Source of the DNA: Blastococcus sp. MG754426
GTDB taxonomy: Bacteria; Actinomycetota; Actinomycetes; Mycobacteriales; Geodermatophilaceae
Reading direction: 5' to 3'
NCBI RefSeq assembly: GCF_021699055.1
Contig: NZ_SSXC01000021.1
Span: 1-53,579 of the forward strand
Length of the DNA stretch: 53,579 nucleotides
Shown one piece after another: positions 44,156 to 53,547 of this stretch. The first letter of the stretch is position 1; the number at the start of each line of letters is the position of its first letter. The translations under genes and the position numbers were made by a program. The notes below the pieces were generated by a model. It had not been told where the DNA came from and did no database searches. It was given only the letters and a program-made list of their open reading frames with translations.

Positions 44156-44898
44156 ACCCGCTCCTCGCCTTCCAGCTGCGCCGGGTGGCGCGCAACAAGC
44201 AGTTCGTCTTCTTCACCGTGCTGCTGCCGGCGCTGTTCACGATCTTCCTGACCAGGATCATCGGCGGGCAGATGCCGGGGATGGCCGAGCGTCAGGAGAT
44301 CTCGGCGTCGATCATGGTCTCGATGATGGCCTACGGGGCCATCGGGGCCTCCCTGGGCGCGACCATCCGCATCTCGTTCGACCGCGCCTCCGGCTGGCTG
44401 CGCCAGCTCCGGGTCACGCCGGTGCCGCAGACGCAGGTGTTCGCCGTCGACGTCGTCGTCGGCGTGCTGCTGGCCCTGCCGAGCCTGCTGGTGGTCGCGT
44501 TCGTCGGGCGGGTAGTCAACGGGGTGCAGCTGCCCGCCGGGACCTGGCTGGCGCTGCTGGCGGTCCTGTGGGCCGGGTCCGCGGCCTTCGTGGCGCTGGG
44601 GCTGCTGGTCGGGCTGGCGCTGGACGAGAAGGCCGCCGGGGGGGCGATCGGCATCCTGGGCGTCGTGCTGGCGGCCCTCGGCGGGCTGTGGTGGCCGGTG
44701 GAGATGCTGCCCGAGGCGATGCGCGGGCTGGCCTACACGCTGCCCTCCTACTGGTACGCCGAGCTCGGCCGCGGCGTGGCCACCGGGGGCTGGCCGGCGG
44801 CCGGGGCGGTCCTGGCGATGGCCGGCTTCACGGCCGCCTTCGGGTTCGTGGCGGTCTCCGTCGCGCGGAAGCGGCCGCTGCACGCGGTCGCGGGCTGA
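44152..44898 (+). CDS. ABC-2 type exporter permease
   Basis: A 248-residue permease with six hydrophobic segments: FFTVLLPALFTIFL at the start and LGGLWWPVEMLPEAMRGLAY near 175, a typical ABC-2 signature. The GTG overlaps the ATPase stop in GTGA, so its translation depends on ribosomes finishing the ATPase frame. Substrate unknown; such pairs with DesKR systems often handle lipids or antimicrobials. Confidence 0.9.
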   Translation: MNPLLAFQLRRVARNKQFVFFTVLLPALFTIFLTRIIGGQMPGMAERQEISASIMVSMMAYGAIGASLGATIRISFDRASGWLRQLRVTPVPQTQVFAVDVVVGVLLALPSLLVVAFVGRVVNGVQLPAGTWLALLAVLWAGSAAFVALGLLVGLALDEKAAGGAIGILGVVLAALGGLWWPVEMLPEAMRGLAYTLPSYWYAELGRGVATGGWPAAGAVLAMAGFTAAFGFVAVSVARKRPLHAVAG

Positions 44899-44905
44899 GC
44901 CCGGC

Positions 44906-44911
44906 TACCGT
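44906..44911 (+). promoter_or_regulatory. Histidine kinase -10 (leaderless type)
   Basis: TACCGT ends seven bases before the GTG at 44919. Confidence 0.5.
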
Positions 44912-44918
44912 GCGCGTC

Positions 44919-46031
44919 GTGGGCCCTCCGAACCGCTGGCAGCGCCTGGGTTGGGCCGTGCCCTGGCTGCTGTTCCAGGTCTTCCCGGTCGCCGACCTGC
45001 TCAGCACGCCCCGGCCGCTGCCGGTCCAGCTGGTGGCGGCCGGGGGCCTGGTCGCCTTCACCGTCGTCTACCTGGGCATCTTCGAGGGCGCCTTCGGCGA
45101 GCGCCGCGACTGGCCCCGCGTGCCGCTGGCGGTCGTCGCCGTCCTCGGCGTCGGGCTGGCCGTCTGGCTGGGTCCCGCCTGGGCGGGGCTGCTGATCTAC
45201 GTCTCCGCCGCGGCCTCGGTCGGGCTGCCCCAGCGGTGGGTCTGGCCGGCGGTCCTGGGCGCCGGCGGCGTCTGCGCCGGGGTGCTGGCCGCCCACGGCG
45301 TCCTGGGTGAGGTCTTCATCCTGCCGGTGATGTGCCTGCTCACCGCGTTCGCGCTCCGCGGGATGCGGCAGCTGATCTCGGTGAACGGCGAGCTGGTGGA
45401 GGCCCGCGAGGAGCTGGCCCGCAACGCCGTCGCCGAGGAGCGGCTGCGGTTCGCCCGCGACCTGCACGACCTGCTCGGGCACAGCCTGTCCCTGATCGCG
45501 CTCAAGAGCGAGCTGGCCGGGCGGCTGGCCGAGCGCGACCCGGCGCGCGCCCGCCAGGAGATGGCCGACGTCGAGGCGGCGGCGCGGCGGGCGCTCGCCG
45601 AGGTGCGCGACGCCGTGAGCGGCTACCGCCAGGTGAACCTCGCCCAGGCGCTGGCCGAGGCGCGCTCCGCGCTGTCGGCGGCCGGCATCGCGCTCCGGGC
45701 CCCGGCGCCGGGGCGGCCGCTGCCCGGCCCCGTGGACGCCGTGCTCGGCTGGGTGGTGCGCGAGGCGACGACGAACGTGCTGCGGCACAGCGGGGCCCGG
45801 TCGGTGACGGTGACCCTGCGGACCGCGGAGGACGCCGCCGAGCTGACCGTCGCCGACGACGGCCGCGGCGGGGAGGCCCCGGCCGGCGCCGGGCTGTCCG
45901 GGCTCGCCGAGCGCGTCGCCGCCGTGGGGGGCCGGCTGGACCACGGCCCGGGGGAGGGTGCCGGCTTCCGGCTCACCGCGTCGGTGCCGCTGACCAGCCC
46001 GGTCGCGGCCTCGCCGGTGGCGGCGTCGTGA
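44919..46031 (+). CDS. DesK-type sensor histidine kinase
   Basis: A 370-residue kinase. About five membrane segments occupy residues 10-150, then a HisKA_3 dimerisation helix with the phospho-His in RFARDLHDLLGHSLSLIALK near 180-200, and a short HATPase domain (REATTNVLRHSGA, VADDGRGG, GLSGLAERV). The family senses membrane state or envelope stress. The stop overlaps the response regulator start. With the adjacent exporter it forms a sense-and-export unit. Confidence 0.92.
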   Translation: MGPPNRWQRLGWAVPWLLFQVFPVADLLSTPRPLPVQLVAAGGLVAFTVVYLGIFEGAFGERRDWPRVPLAVVAVLGVGLAVWLGPAWAGLLIYVSAAASVGLPQRWVWPAVLGAGGVCAGVLAAHGVLGEVFILPVMCLLTAFALRGMRQLISVNGELVEAREELARNAVAEERLRFARDLHDLLGHSLSLIALKSELAGRLAERDPARARQEMADVEAAARRALAEVRDAVSGYRQVNLAQALAEARSALSAAGIALRAPAPGRPLPGPVDAVLGWVVREATTNVLRHSGARSVTVTLRTAEDAAELTVADDGRGGEAPAGAGLSGLAERVAAVGGRLDHGPGEGAGFRLTASVPLTSPVAASPVAAS

Positions 46032-46633
46032 TCCGGGTGCTCATCGCCGAGGACCAGACGATGGTCCGCGGGGCGCTCCGGGCGCTGCTGGAGCTGGAGG
46101 ACGACATCGAGGTGGTGGCCGAGGTGGGCCGGGGCGACGCCGTGGTGGCGGCCGCCGTCGAGCACCGTCCCGACGTGGCGCTGCTGGACATCGAGATGCC
46201 CGGTGCCGACGGCCTGACCGCGGCCCGGGAGCTGGCCACCGCGCTGCCGGGGTGCCGCGCCGTCATCCTCACCACGTTCGGGCGGCCGGGTTTCCTGCGG
46301 CGGGCCATGGAGGTCGGCGCCGCCGGGTTCCTGGTCAAGGACGCGCCGGTGAGCGAGCTCGCCCAGGGCATCCGGGCCGTCATGGCCGGGGAGCGGGTCA
46401 TCGACCGCGACCTGGCCGCCGCGGCGCTGGCGATCGGGGCGACGCCGCTGTCGGCGCGGGAGGCGGACGTGCTGCGGGCCGCGGCCGACGGCGCGACCGT
46501 GGCCGACATCGCCGGCCGGCTCTTCCTGTCCGAGGGGACCGTGCGCAACTACCTCTCCTCCGCGATCGGCAAGACAGGCGCCCGCACCCGGGTGGAGGCG
46601 GCCCGCGTCGCGGAGGAGAAGGGCTGGCTGTAG
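46028..46633 (+). CDS. LuxR-type response regulator (NarL/DesR family)
   Basis: A 201-residue regulator: receiver domain with RVLIAEDQTMVRGAL at the start, phospho-Asp in VALLDIEMPGADG near 55 and conserved Lys in FLVKDAPV near 104, then a LuxR helix-turn-helix (TPLSAREADVLRAAADG, LSEGTVRNYLSSAIGK). GTG start within the kinase stop. Ends in UAG. Probably controls the exporter genes upstream. Confidence 0.94.
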   Translation: MIRVLIAEDQTMVRGALRALLELEDDIEVVAEVGRGDAVVAAAVEHRPDVALLDIEMPGADGLTAARELATALPGCRAVILTTFGRPGFLRRAMEVGAAGFLVKDAPVSELAQGIRAVMAGERVIDRDLAAAALAIGATPLSAREADVLRAAADGATVADIAGRLFLSEGTVRNYLSSAIGKTGARTRVEAARVAEEKGWL

Positions 46634-46636
46634 CCG

Positions 46637-47053
46637 TCAGCGGCCGCGCGGGCCGGGGACCGGGGGCTGCGCGGGCAGGGAGGCGGTGCTCGGCCCCTCG
46701 GGTGCCCGCACCGGGGGGAGCGCGTCGAGGTCGAGCACCCGCACGTGGATGACGTTGCGCTGCTGCAGCGCCGCCCGCAGCGCCCGGTGCAGCCCGTCCT
46801 CCAGGTAGAGCTCCCCGTGCCACTGGACCGCGTGCGGGAAGAGGTCGCCGTAGAAGGTCGAGTCGTCGGCGAGCAGCGCGTCGAGGGCCAGTTCGCGCTT
46901 GGTGGTGGTGAGCGTGTCCAGCCGGACCTGGCGCGGGGGGATCATCGCCCAGTCGCGCGCGGAGAGCCCGTGGTCGGGGTAGGGGCGCCCGTTGCGCACG
47001 CCTTTGAAGATCAGGGGACCGACCTCCCGCTCTCCGCCCCCGGCCAGGGGCAC
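46637..47053 (-). CDS. Conserved protein, Rv2375-like (ParB N-terminal-like)
   Basis: About 138 residues. The core (LSARDWAMIPPRQVRLDTLTT, then STFYGDLFPHAVQWHGELYLEDGLHRALRA) resembles a small conserved actinobacterial protein found beside hrcA, as Rv2375 in Mycobacterium; the DGLHRALRA block looks like a ParB/Srx nucleotide motif. Function unknown. The C-terminus is Pro-rich. The GTG at 47053 is a guess; a TAGGGT lies 11 bases before it and an internal GTG downstream is possible. Confidence 0.6.
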   Translation of the reverse strand: MPLAGGGEREVGPLIFKGVRNGRPYPDHGLSARDWAMIPPRQVRLDTLTTTKRELALDALLADDSTFYGDLFPHAVQWHGELYLEDGLHRALRAALQQRNVIHVRVLDLDALPPVRAPEGPSTASLPAQPPVPGPRGR

Positions 47054-47163
47054 CGACCGGTCCCACCCTAGCCGCCGGGACGACGCCGCGCCCCGATCCG
47101 GCCGGTCCCTCCCGGGGCTCGCCGCGGGCCCGCGAGCGCCTGAGGCGGACGGCGTCCGAGGCG

Positions 47164-47169
47164 TATGCT
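47164..47169 (+). promoter_or_regulatory. hrcA promoter -10
   Basis: TATGCT ends four bases before the CIRCE element, which therefore covers the predicted transcription start. Confidence 0.6.
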
Positions 47170-47172
47170 GGC

Positions 47173-47199
47173 CTGGCACTCTGTCCGTGCGAGTGCCAG
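47173..47199. promoter_or_regulatory. CIRCE element (HrcA operator)
   Basis: CTGGCACTC, nine bases, then GAGTGCCAG: a perfect inverted repeat with the exact 9-9-9 geometry of CIRCE. HrcA, encoded directly downstream, should bind here and repress its own operon. Confidence 0.93.
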
Positions 47200-47281
47200 A
47201 CCGGGCACGCCCGGGGCCGGCGGCGGCCTCGCGCCCCGGGGGTGCGGCACGGCACGTCGACCGGTACGGGGAGGTGTCACC

Positions 47282-48304
47282 GTGGCGCACGACGAACGCC
47301 GCCTGGAGGTCCTCCGGGCCATCGTCCAGGACTTCGTCTCCACCAACGACCCGGTGGGCAGCAAGGCCCTCGCCGAGCGGCACGACCTCGGGGTCTCCCC
47401 GGCGACCATCCGCAACGACATGGCGGTGCTGGAGGAGCAGGGGTACATCACCCAGCCGCACACCAGCGCCGGCCGGGTGCCCACCGACAAGGGCTACCGG
47501 CTCTTCGTCGACCGGCTCTCGGCGGTGAAGCCGCTGTCGTCCGCGGAGCGCCGGGCGATCGAGCGCTTCCTCGACGGCGCCGTCGACCTGCACGACGTGC
47601 TCGGCCGCACCGTGCGGCTGCTCGCGCAGCTGACCCGGCAGGTGGCGGTCGTCCAGTACCCGACGTTGTCGCGCAGCGCCGTCCGGCACCTCGAGGTGGT
47701 GCAGGTGGCGGTCGGCCGGTTGCTCTTGGTCCTGATCACCGACACCGGCCGGGTCGAGCAGCGCGTCGTCGACTGCCCGCCCGACGTCGACGCCGCCGCC
47801 GTCCCCGAGCTGCGGGCGCTGCTGAACTCGGCGTTCGCCGGGGTGAAGCTCGGCGAGGCCGGTGACAAGGTGCCGGGCCTGCTGGAGACCGCGCCGCCGC
47901 ACCTGCGGGGGCTCGTCGCCGCCGTCAGCGCCACCCTCGTCGAGACCCTCGTCGAGCCCAGCGAGGACCGGCTGGTCATCGGCGGGACGGCGAACCTCGC
48001 CCGCGGAGCGGGCACCGACTTCTCCGGGACGCTGCGACCGCTGCTGGAGGCGCTCGAGGAGCAGGTCGTCGTCCTGCGCCTGATGAGCGAGGTCGACGCC
48101 GGCACCGTGCTGGTGCGCATCGGCGAGGAGAACGCGCACGAGGCGCTGACGGGGGCCTCGCTGGTCACCGTCGGGTACGGCTCGGGCGACCGCGCGCTCG
48201 GTGGCCTCGGGGTCGTCGGGCCGACGCGCATGGACTACCCAGGGAACATGGCCGCGGTGCGAGCCGTGGCCCGCTACGTCGGCCACCTGCTGGCCGAGAG
48301 CTGA
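47282..48304 (+). CDS. hrcA: Heat-inducible transcription repressor HrcA
   Basis: A 340-residue repressor: winged helix with [21 protein letters not shown] and [16 protein letters not shown], followed by [20 protein letters not shown], then the GAF-like dimer domain. GTG at 47282 has GGGGAGG upstream. With the CIRCE it is autoregulated; dnaJ2 follows 16 nt downstream. Confidence 0.96.
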   Translation: MAHDERRLEVLRAIVQDFVSTNDPVGSKALAERHDLGVSPATIRNDMAVLEEQGYITQPHTSAGRVPTDKGYRLFVDRLSAVKPLSSAERRAIERFLDGAVDLHDVLGRTVRLLAQLTRQVAVVQYPTLSRSAVRHLEVVQVAVGRLLLVLITDTGRVEQRVVDCPPDVDAAAVPELRALLNSAFAGVKLGEAGDKVPGLLETAPPHLRGLVAAVSATLVETLVEPSEDRLVIGGTANLARGAGTDFSGTLRPLLEALEEQVVVLRLMSEVDAGTVLVRIGEENAHEALTGASLVTVGYGSGDRALGGLGVVGPTRMDYPGNMAAVRAVARYVGHLLAES

Positions 48305-48320
48305 GGACGAGACTCTTTCG

Positions 48321-49451
48321 ATGGCGACCGACTACTACGGCGTGCTGGGCCTCGCCCAGGGCGCGACCGACCAGGACATCAAGCGCGCCTACCGGCGGCT
48401 GGCCCGCGACCTGCACCCGGACGTCAACCCCGACCCGGAGGCCAAGGAGCGCTTCCAGGAGGTCACCCGCGCCTACGAGGCGCTGACCGACCCGGAGAAG
48501 CGCCGGATCGTGGACCTCGGCGGGGACCCCTTCGACGCGGGGTCGGGAGGTGCCGGCGGGTTCGGCGGCGCCGGGTTCGGCGGCCTGGGCGACATCATGG
48601 ACGCCTTCTTCGGCGGTGCGGCCACCCGCGGGCCGCGCAGCCGCACGCGGGCCGGCCGCGACGCGCTCATCCCGGTGGAGCTGGAGCTCGACGAGAGCGT
48701 CTTCGGCACCACCAAGGACATCACCGTCGACACCGCCGTCCTCTGCGACGCCTGCACCGGCGCCGGCACCGCGCCCGGCACCCACCCGGCGACCTGCGGC
48801 ACCTGCTCCGGGCGCGGCGAGGTGCAGAGCGTGCAGCGCGGCTTCCTCGGCCAGGTGGTCTCCAGCCGCACCTGCCCGACCTGCTCGGGCACCGGCCAGG
48901 TCATCCCGCAGCCCTGCCCGAAGTGCGGCGGCGACGGCCGGGTGCGGGCCCGCCGCACCCTGTCGGTGAAGGTGCCGGCCGGCGTTGAGGACGGGATGCG
49001 CATCCGGCTCACCGGCCAGGGCGAGGTCGGCCCCGGCGGCGGGCCGGCCGGCGACCTCTACGTCGAGGTGCACGAGCGCCCGCACGAGGTGTTCACCCGC
49101 GACGGCGAGGACCTGCACTGCCGGGTGACCCTCCCGATGACGGCGGCGGCGCTGGGCACCACGCTGAACCTCAAGACGCTCGACGGCGAGGAGGAGCTGG
49201 ACATCCGCCCGGGCACCCAGTCGGGCAGCGTGCTCACCCTGCGCGCGCACGGGGCGCCGCGGCTGCGGGCGACCGGGCGCGGCGACCTGCTGGTGCACGT
49301 CGAGGTGCAGACGCCGACGCGGCTCGACGGCGAGCAGGAGAAGCTGCTGCGCGAGCTCGCCGCGTTGCGGGGCGAGGACCAGCCCGGCGGCGACCGCGAG
49401 GCGCAGGGCGGCCTCTTCTCCCGGGTCCGCGACGCGTTCCACGGGCGCTGA
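48321..49451 (+). CDS. dnaJ: Chaperone DnaJ (second type, DnaJ2)
   Basis: Co-chaperone of DnaK, 376 residues: J domain with DLHPDVNPD near 32, a Gly-rich stretch, four zinc-finger repeats ([32 protein letters not shown]) and the substrate-binding C-terminal domains. Position after hrcA is that of mycobacterial dnaJ2. ATG at 48321. Expression is expected to rise with heat through CIRCE. Confidence 0.95.
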   Translation: MATDYYGVLGLAQGATDQDIKRAYRRLARDLHPDVNPDPEAKERFQEVTRAYEALTDPEKRRIVDLGGDPFDAGSGGAGGFGGAGFGGLGDIMDAFFGGAATRGPRSRTRAGRDALIPVELELDESVFGTTKDITVDTAVLCDACTGAGTAPGTHPATCGTCSGRGEVQSVQRGFLGQVVSSRTCPTCSGTGQVIPQPCPKCGGDGRVRARRTLSVKVPAGVEDGMRIRLTGQGEVGPGGGPAGDLYVEVHERPHEVFTRDGEDLHCRVTLPMTAAALGTTLNLKTLDGEEELDIRPGTQSGSVLTLRAHGAPRLRATGRGDLLVHVEVQTPTRLDGEQEKLLRELAALRGEDQPGGDREAQGGLFSRVRDAFHGR

Positions 49452-49454
49452 CCG

Positions 49455-50204
49455 GTGACCGAGGCCCCCGAGCTCGACGGCGCCCCGCTGTTCCTGCTCG
49501 ACCCGCTGCCCGACGACGAGGAGCTGCTCGTCGCCGGGCAGGAGGGCCGGCACGCGGTCGACGTGCTGCGCCTGCAGCCCGGCGAGCGGGTGCACGTGGG
49601 GGACGGCGCCGGGACGGTCGCCGAGGGTGAGGTCGTCGCCGCCGGCCCCGCGGGCCTGCGCGTCGCCGTCCGGAACCGGTTCGAGGTGCCCGCGCCCGAC
49701 CCGGAGTTCGTGCTCGTGCAGGCGCTGCCCAAGGGCGACCGGGGCCCGCTGGCGGTCGACCTGGCCACCGAGCTCGGCGTCGACCGGATCGTGCCGTGGC
49801 AGGCCGCCCGCTGCGTGACCCGCTGGCGGGACGACCGGGTGGAGAAGGGCGTCGCGAAGTGGCGGGCCGCGGCCCGGGCGGCGAGCAAGCAGTCGCGCCG
49901 GCCGCGGCTGCCGGAGGTCACCGCGCCCATGAGCACCCGCGAGGTCGCGGGCATGCTCGCCGAGGCCGACCTCGCCGTCGTCCTGCACGAGCAGGCCCGT
50001 CTGCCGCTGGCCGGGCTCGCGGTGCCGGCCTCGGGGACGGTGGTGGTCGTCGTCGGCCCGGAGGGTGGGCTCTCCGACGGCGAGGTGGTGGCGTTCCGCG
50101 CGGCCGGGGCGGAGGCCGTGCGGCTGGGCCCCGAGGTGCTGCGCACCTCCACGGCCGGCGCCGCGGCCCTCGCCGCCCTGTCCGCCCGCACCCGCTGGCT
50201 CTGA
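49455..50204 (+). CDS. rsmE: 16S rRNA (uracil-1498-N3)-methyltransferase
   Basis: SPOUT-class methyltransferase of 249 residues. An N-terminal PUA-like domain (AGQEGRHAVDVLRLQPGERV) precedes the knot with KGDRGPLAVDLATELGVDRI, then VVVVGPEGGLSDGEV near 198 and LGPEVLRTSTAGAAALA at the end. GTG at 49455, 3 nt after dnaJ2; hrcA-dnaJ2-rsmE is a common actinobacterial operon. Confidence 0.95.
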   Translation: MTEAPELDGAPLFLLDPLPDDEELLVAGQEGRHAVDVLRLQPGERVHVGDGAGTVAEGEVVAAGPAGLRVAVRNRFEVPAPDPEFVLVQALPKGDRGPLAVDLATELGVDRIVPWQAARCVTRWRDDRVEKGVAKWRAAARAASKQSRRPRLPEVTAPMSTREVAGMLAEADLAVVLHEQARLPLAGLAVPASGTVVVVVGPEGGLSDGEVVAFRAAGAEAVRLGPEVLRTSTAGAAALAALSARTRWL

Positions 50205-50207
50205 CAC

Positions 50208-50226
50208 TGCGGTCCTCCGGACCGCA
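50208..50226 (+). terminator. Hairpin after rsmE
   Basis: TGCGGTCC, loop TCC, GGACCGCA, starting 3 nt after the rsmE stop. A second short stem (GCCCTGC/GCAGGGC, 50311-50330) includes the phnE stop on the other strand. Confidence 0.55.
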
Positions 50227-50318
50227 CCACGGCCACGTGCCGACCCCCTGCTGCGACGAGTGCGTCCGCGGATCCGTGCCGCGGAGCCTCCGGCCCCCGC
50301 GCCACGGCCCGCCCTGCC

Positions 50319-51929
50319 TCAGCGCAGGGCGGCGCGGGCCTGGGCGCCCACCAGGTCGACGGCGACGGTGAGCAGCACGATCGCGATCAGCACCGTGGTG
50401 ACCGCGGGCCAGTCGAACGACGACGTCGCCGCGGAGAGCAGGACGCCGATCCCGCCGGCGCCCAGCAGGCCGACCAGCACCGTGTCCCGCACGACGACCT
50501 CCCACCGGTAGAGCGCCAGCGCCAGCACCGGCCCGGCCAGCGCGGGCGCACCTCCGTACAGCCACCGGGTGGCCGGTGAGGCCCCGGCCGCCCGGAGCGC
50601 CTCCGCCGGGCGCCGGTCGGCCTCCTCGACCGCCTCGCCGACCAGCCGGCCCAGCACGCCGAGGGTGTAGACGCCGAGCGCGACCGCCCCGGGCAGCGCT
50701 CCCGGGAGCAGGACGAACAGCAGCACCAGCGCCCACACCGGCGGGGGGACGGCGCGCAGCAGGAGCAGCCCGGTGCGGGTGAGCCCCCCGAGCGCGGCGC
50801 GCCCGGGCCGCACCGGGCGTCCCGGGCGCGCCGCCAGGCCCGCCAGCGCCACCGCCCCCGCGGTCGCGAACGCCACCGCGAGCACCGACATCCGCAGGGT
50901 CTCCACCGACGCCCACCACACCGCCGGCAGCAGGTCGCCGTCGGTCGCCGGCGGCCACGCGGCCGAGGCGACCCAGACCACCTGCTCGCGGGTGCGGTCG
51001 GAGACCAGCGCGGCGGGGGAGAGCGCCAGGTACCAGACCGCCCAGCCGGCGAGCGCGACGACCGCCAGCACGGCGCCGGTGAGCACCGGGTCCCGCCGCG
51101 GCCCGGGTCGCGGTGCGGCGGCGCGGCGGCGCACGGCCCGGCCGGCGACGTCGGCGAGCAGGCACAGCAGGGCCAGCGCGTAGACCGTCGTCCACACCTG
51201 CGCCCAGCGCAACGAGGTGAAGGAGAGCGCGAGCTGGTAGCCCAGCCCGCCGGCGCCGATCAGGCCGAGGACGACGGCGGAGCGCACCGCGCACTCCAGC
51301 CGGTAGAAGGAGTAGGAGAGCAGCCCACCGGCGGCCGGGGGGAGCAGGCCGTAGAGCGCCGCCGTCCCGCGACCGGCCCCGGCGGCGAGCAGCGCCCGGT
51401 ACGCCCCGCGCGGGGCCTCGTCGAGCAGGTCGGCGAAGACCTTGGCGGTGATCGCGCCGTAGGGCACGGCGATCGCCAGCACCCCGACCCACGGGTCGAG
51501 GCCCAGCACGTTCACCAGCAGCAGGCCCCACACGGCCTCGTGCAGGCCGCGGGGCAGCGCCAGCCCGCCGCGGGTGAGCAGCCAGCCGGTGCGCCGCCGT
51601 CCCCACGTCGTGCGGGACGCCGGGACCGCACCCAGCGCACCGATCAGCACGGCCAGCCCGGCGCCGAGCACGGCGTACGCGACGGTGACCAGCGTGGAGC
51701 CCGCGACGACCCGGAGGAACTCCGCGCCGAGCTCCGGGCGGACGGCGGCGGCGAGGAAGCGGCCGACCTGCCCGGTGCCGGCCGGGTTGAGCACCGGCCC
51801 GGAGAGCAGGCCGCTGCTGGCCAGCGCCCAGCCCAGAAGGGCCAGGGCGCCCAGCCCCCAGGCCCAGCGCCGGCGGTCACGGTCCAGCCGCGGAGCCGGC
51901 GGCGCGGGCCGCTCCACGACGGCCGTCAC
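50319..51929 (-). CDS. Fused PhnE-type ABC importer permease (two permease domains)
   Basis: A 536-residue permease in which two BPD_transp_1 units are joined: residues about 1-260 and 280-536, about 12 hydrophobic segments in all. Each half has an EAA-type loop (VFADLLDEAPRGAYRALLAAGAG and VGEAVEEADRRPAEALRAAGAS). PhnE is normally one unit, so this fusion supplies both halves of the channel. GTG start overlaps the ATPase stop. Substrate group: phosphonate, phosphite or selenate (see the binding protein). Confidence 0.88.
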   Translation of the reverse strand: MTAVVERPAPPAPRLDRDRRRWAWGLGALALLGWALASSGLLSGPVLNPAGTGQVGRFLAAAVRPELGAEFLRVVAGSTLVTVAYAVLGAGLAVLIGALGAVPASRTTWGRRRTGWLLTRGGLALPRGLHEAVWGLLLVNVLGLDPWVGVLAIAVPYGAITAKVFADLLDEAPRGAYRALLAAGAGRGTAALYGLLPPAAGGLLSYSFYRLECAVRSAVVLGLIGAGGLGYQLALSFTSLRWAQVWTTVYALALLCLLADVAGRAVRRRAAAPRPGPRRDPVLTGAVLAVVALAGWAVWYLALSPAALVSDRTREQVVWVASAAWPPATDGDLLPAVWWASVETLRMSVLAVAFATAGAVALAGLAARPGRPVRPGRAALGGLTRTGLLLLRAVPPPVWALVLLFVLLPGALPGAVALGVYTLGVLGRLVGEAVEEADRRPAEALRAAGASPATRWLYGGAPALAGPVLALALYRWEVVVRDTVLVGLLGAGGIGVLLSAATSSFDWPAVTTVLIAIVLLTVAVDLVGAQARAALR

Positions 51930-52672
51930 CGGCTCACCCCGTAGAAGCCCTCCAGCGCCGCCACCGTCAGGGCGCGGGCCGGGGCGTCGAGCACCACCCG
52001 TCCGGCGGCCAGACCGACGACCCGGTCGCAGTGCCGCAGCGCCAGGGCCGGGTCGTGCAGGCAGGCGAGCAGCGCGCCGCCGCGGCCGGTCGCCAGCTCG
52101 CCGAGCAGGCCGAGCGCCTGGTCGGCCAGCGCCGGGTCCAGCGCCGACGCCGGCTCGTCGGCGAGCACGAGCTCGGGCCGCTGCACCAGCAGCCGGGCCA
52201 GGGCCACCCGCTGCCGCTGCCCGCCGGAGAGCCGGTCGGTGCGCTCGTACGCCCGGTCGGCCAGCCCCACGCGGGCCAGCGCACCCAGCACGTCGCCGGT
52301 GCCCTGCGGCCGGACCAGCGACCAGGCGGCGCGGGCCGCCGACCAGGAGCCCAGCCGCCCGGCGTTGACGTTGTGCACCACGCGCAGCTGCCCGGCGAGC
52401 TCCAGGTGCTGGTGGACCGTGCCGGTGCGCGCCCGCAGCCGGCGCAGCTCGCGCCCGCGCAGGGCTGCCGGGTCCTGGCCGAGCACCCGCACCGATCCGG
52501 CCGTCGGCGGCACCGAGCCGTTGAGCACCCCGAGCAGCGTCGACTTGCCCGCACCCGAGGCGCCGACGACGGCGACCCGCTCACCCGCGGCCACCGCGAG
52601 GTCCACCCCGGCGAGGGCGGGGGTGCCGCCGAAGCGGACCTCGACACCGGTGAGCCGGACGGCCTCGCTCAG
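51926..52672 (-). CDS. PhnC-type ABC importer ATP-binding protein
   Basis: A 248-residue ATPase: Walker A GASGAGKSTLLG near 37, LSGGQRQRVALARL near 147, Walker B LVLADEPASALD near 168. The family's first strand (VRLTGVEVRFGGTPALAG) needs a start at about 52672, where only CTG is available, overlapping the binding-protein stop as CTGA. The next GTG, at 52606, would remove 22 residues of the conserved start. Confidence 0.88.
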   Translation of the reverse strand: MSEAVRLTGVEVRFGGTPALAGVDLAVAAGERVAVVGASGAGKSTLLGVLNGSVPPTAGSVRVLGQDPAALRGRELRRLRARTGTVHQHLELAGQLRVVHNVNAGRLGSWSAARAAWSLVRPQGTGDVLGALARVGLADRAYERTDRLSGGQRQRVALARLLVQRPELVLADEPASALDPALADQALGLLGELATGRGGALLACLHDPALALRHCDRVVGLAAGRVVLDAPARALTVAALEGFYGVSR

Positions 52673-53547
52673 CTGACCAGCCCGAGGTCGCGGCCGATCT
52701 CCTCGATCTGCCGGTAGTTCGCCGCCTCGGTCGGGATGAAGGAGCCCGCGCCGAACAGCTCGAGCACCTCGGCGTCGTCCGGGTCGTCGGCGGACAGCCC
52801 GGTGAACCAGCCGGTGAGCCGCCCGGCCAGGTCGTCGCCGAAGCGCTCGACGGCACCGGGACCGAGCAGCCAGTGGTAGTCGTGGTAGGCCGGGGTGCGG
52901 GCGTAGGCGGTCACCGCGGGGTCCACCTCGCCGCCCTCCGACCGGGACCGCCACACCTGCTCGTTGAGCACACCGGCCTGGTAGGTCCCCGAGGCGACGA
53001 GGGCGATCGTCGCGTCGTGCGAGCCGGAGAAGCCGGGCCCGCCGGGGAAGCCCTCGGGGTCCACGCCGGCCTCGCGCAGGTGGTAGGCGGGCATGAGCCG
53101 CCCGGAGGTCGAGGTCTCGCTGCCGTAGGTGAAGCGCAGCCCGGCCAGCGGGCGCAGGTCGTCGGCCGGCGCGAGCCCGGTGGCGGTGTTGACGACGAAG
53201 ACCGAGTGGAACTCCTCGTCGATGTCGCGCTGGGCGATCGGGACGGCGCCGCGGGTCTGCAGCCGGGCCTGGACGCCGGTGAGCCCGCCGAACCACACCA
53301 GGTCCAGGTCGCCGGTGCGGAACAGCGACACGGCGGCGGCGTAGTCGGTGACCGGCCGGTACCCGGTGTCGAGGCCGAGGGCCGCGGCGAGGGAGTCGGC
53401 GACCGTGCCGAACTGCCGCTGCAGGACCTCGGGGTCCTGGTCGGGGATGGCGCCGATGCGCAGCGGGCCGGGCGAACCGGGTGCGGCGGTCGAGGTGCCG
53501 GAGCAGCCGGCGAGCACGGCGGCGACGGTGTGGAGCTTGGTGCGCAT
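52669..53547 (-). CDS. PhnD-type substrate-binding lipoprotein, putative selenate importer component
   Basis: A 292-residue lipoprotein with lipobox VLAGC (Cys15), then a type 2 periplasmic binding fold: LRIGAIPDQDPEVLQRQF, DLDLVWFGGLTGVQARL, EEFHSVFVV, TYGSETSTSGRLMPAYHL, FSGSHDATIALVASG. WFGGLTGVQAR and STSGRLMP resemble, from memory, the TIGR04553 group named putative selenate binding proteins, which co-occurs with selenium genes; ordinary phosphonate or phosphite binding remains possible. Start ATG at 53547 with GGGAGA upstream. The gene leads phnD-phnC-phnE. Confidence 0.85.
   Translation of the reverse strand: MRTKLHTVAAVLAGCSGTSTAAPGSPGPLRIGAIPDQDPEVLQRQFGTVADSLAAALGLDTGYRPVTDYAAAVSLFRTGDLDLVWFGGLTGVQARLQTRGAVPIAQRDIDEEFHSVFVVNTATGLAPADDLRPLAGLRFTYGSETSTSGRLMPAYHLREAGVDPEGFPGGPGFSGSHDATIALVASGTYQAGVLNEQVWRSRSEGGEVDPAVTAYARTPAYHDYHWLLGPGAVERFGDDLAGRLTGWFTGLSADDPDDAEVLELFGAGSFIPTEAANYRQIEEIGRDLGLVS

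Noticed and set aside
50319-53547. Firm assignment of the transporter to phosphonate uptake
   Set aside because: No C-P lyase, phosphonatase or phosphite dehydrogenase gene is in the window, and the binding protein looks closer to the putative selenate group; the substrate was left open.
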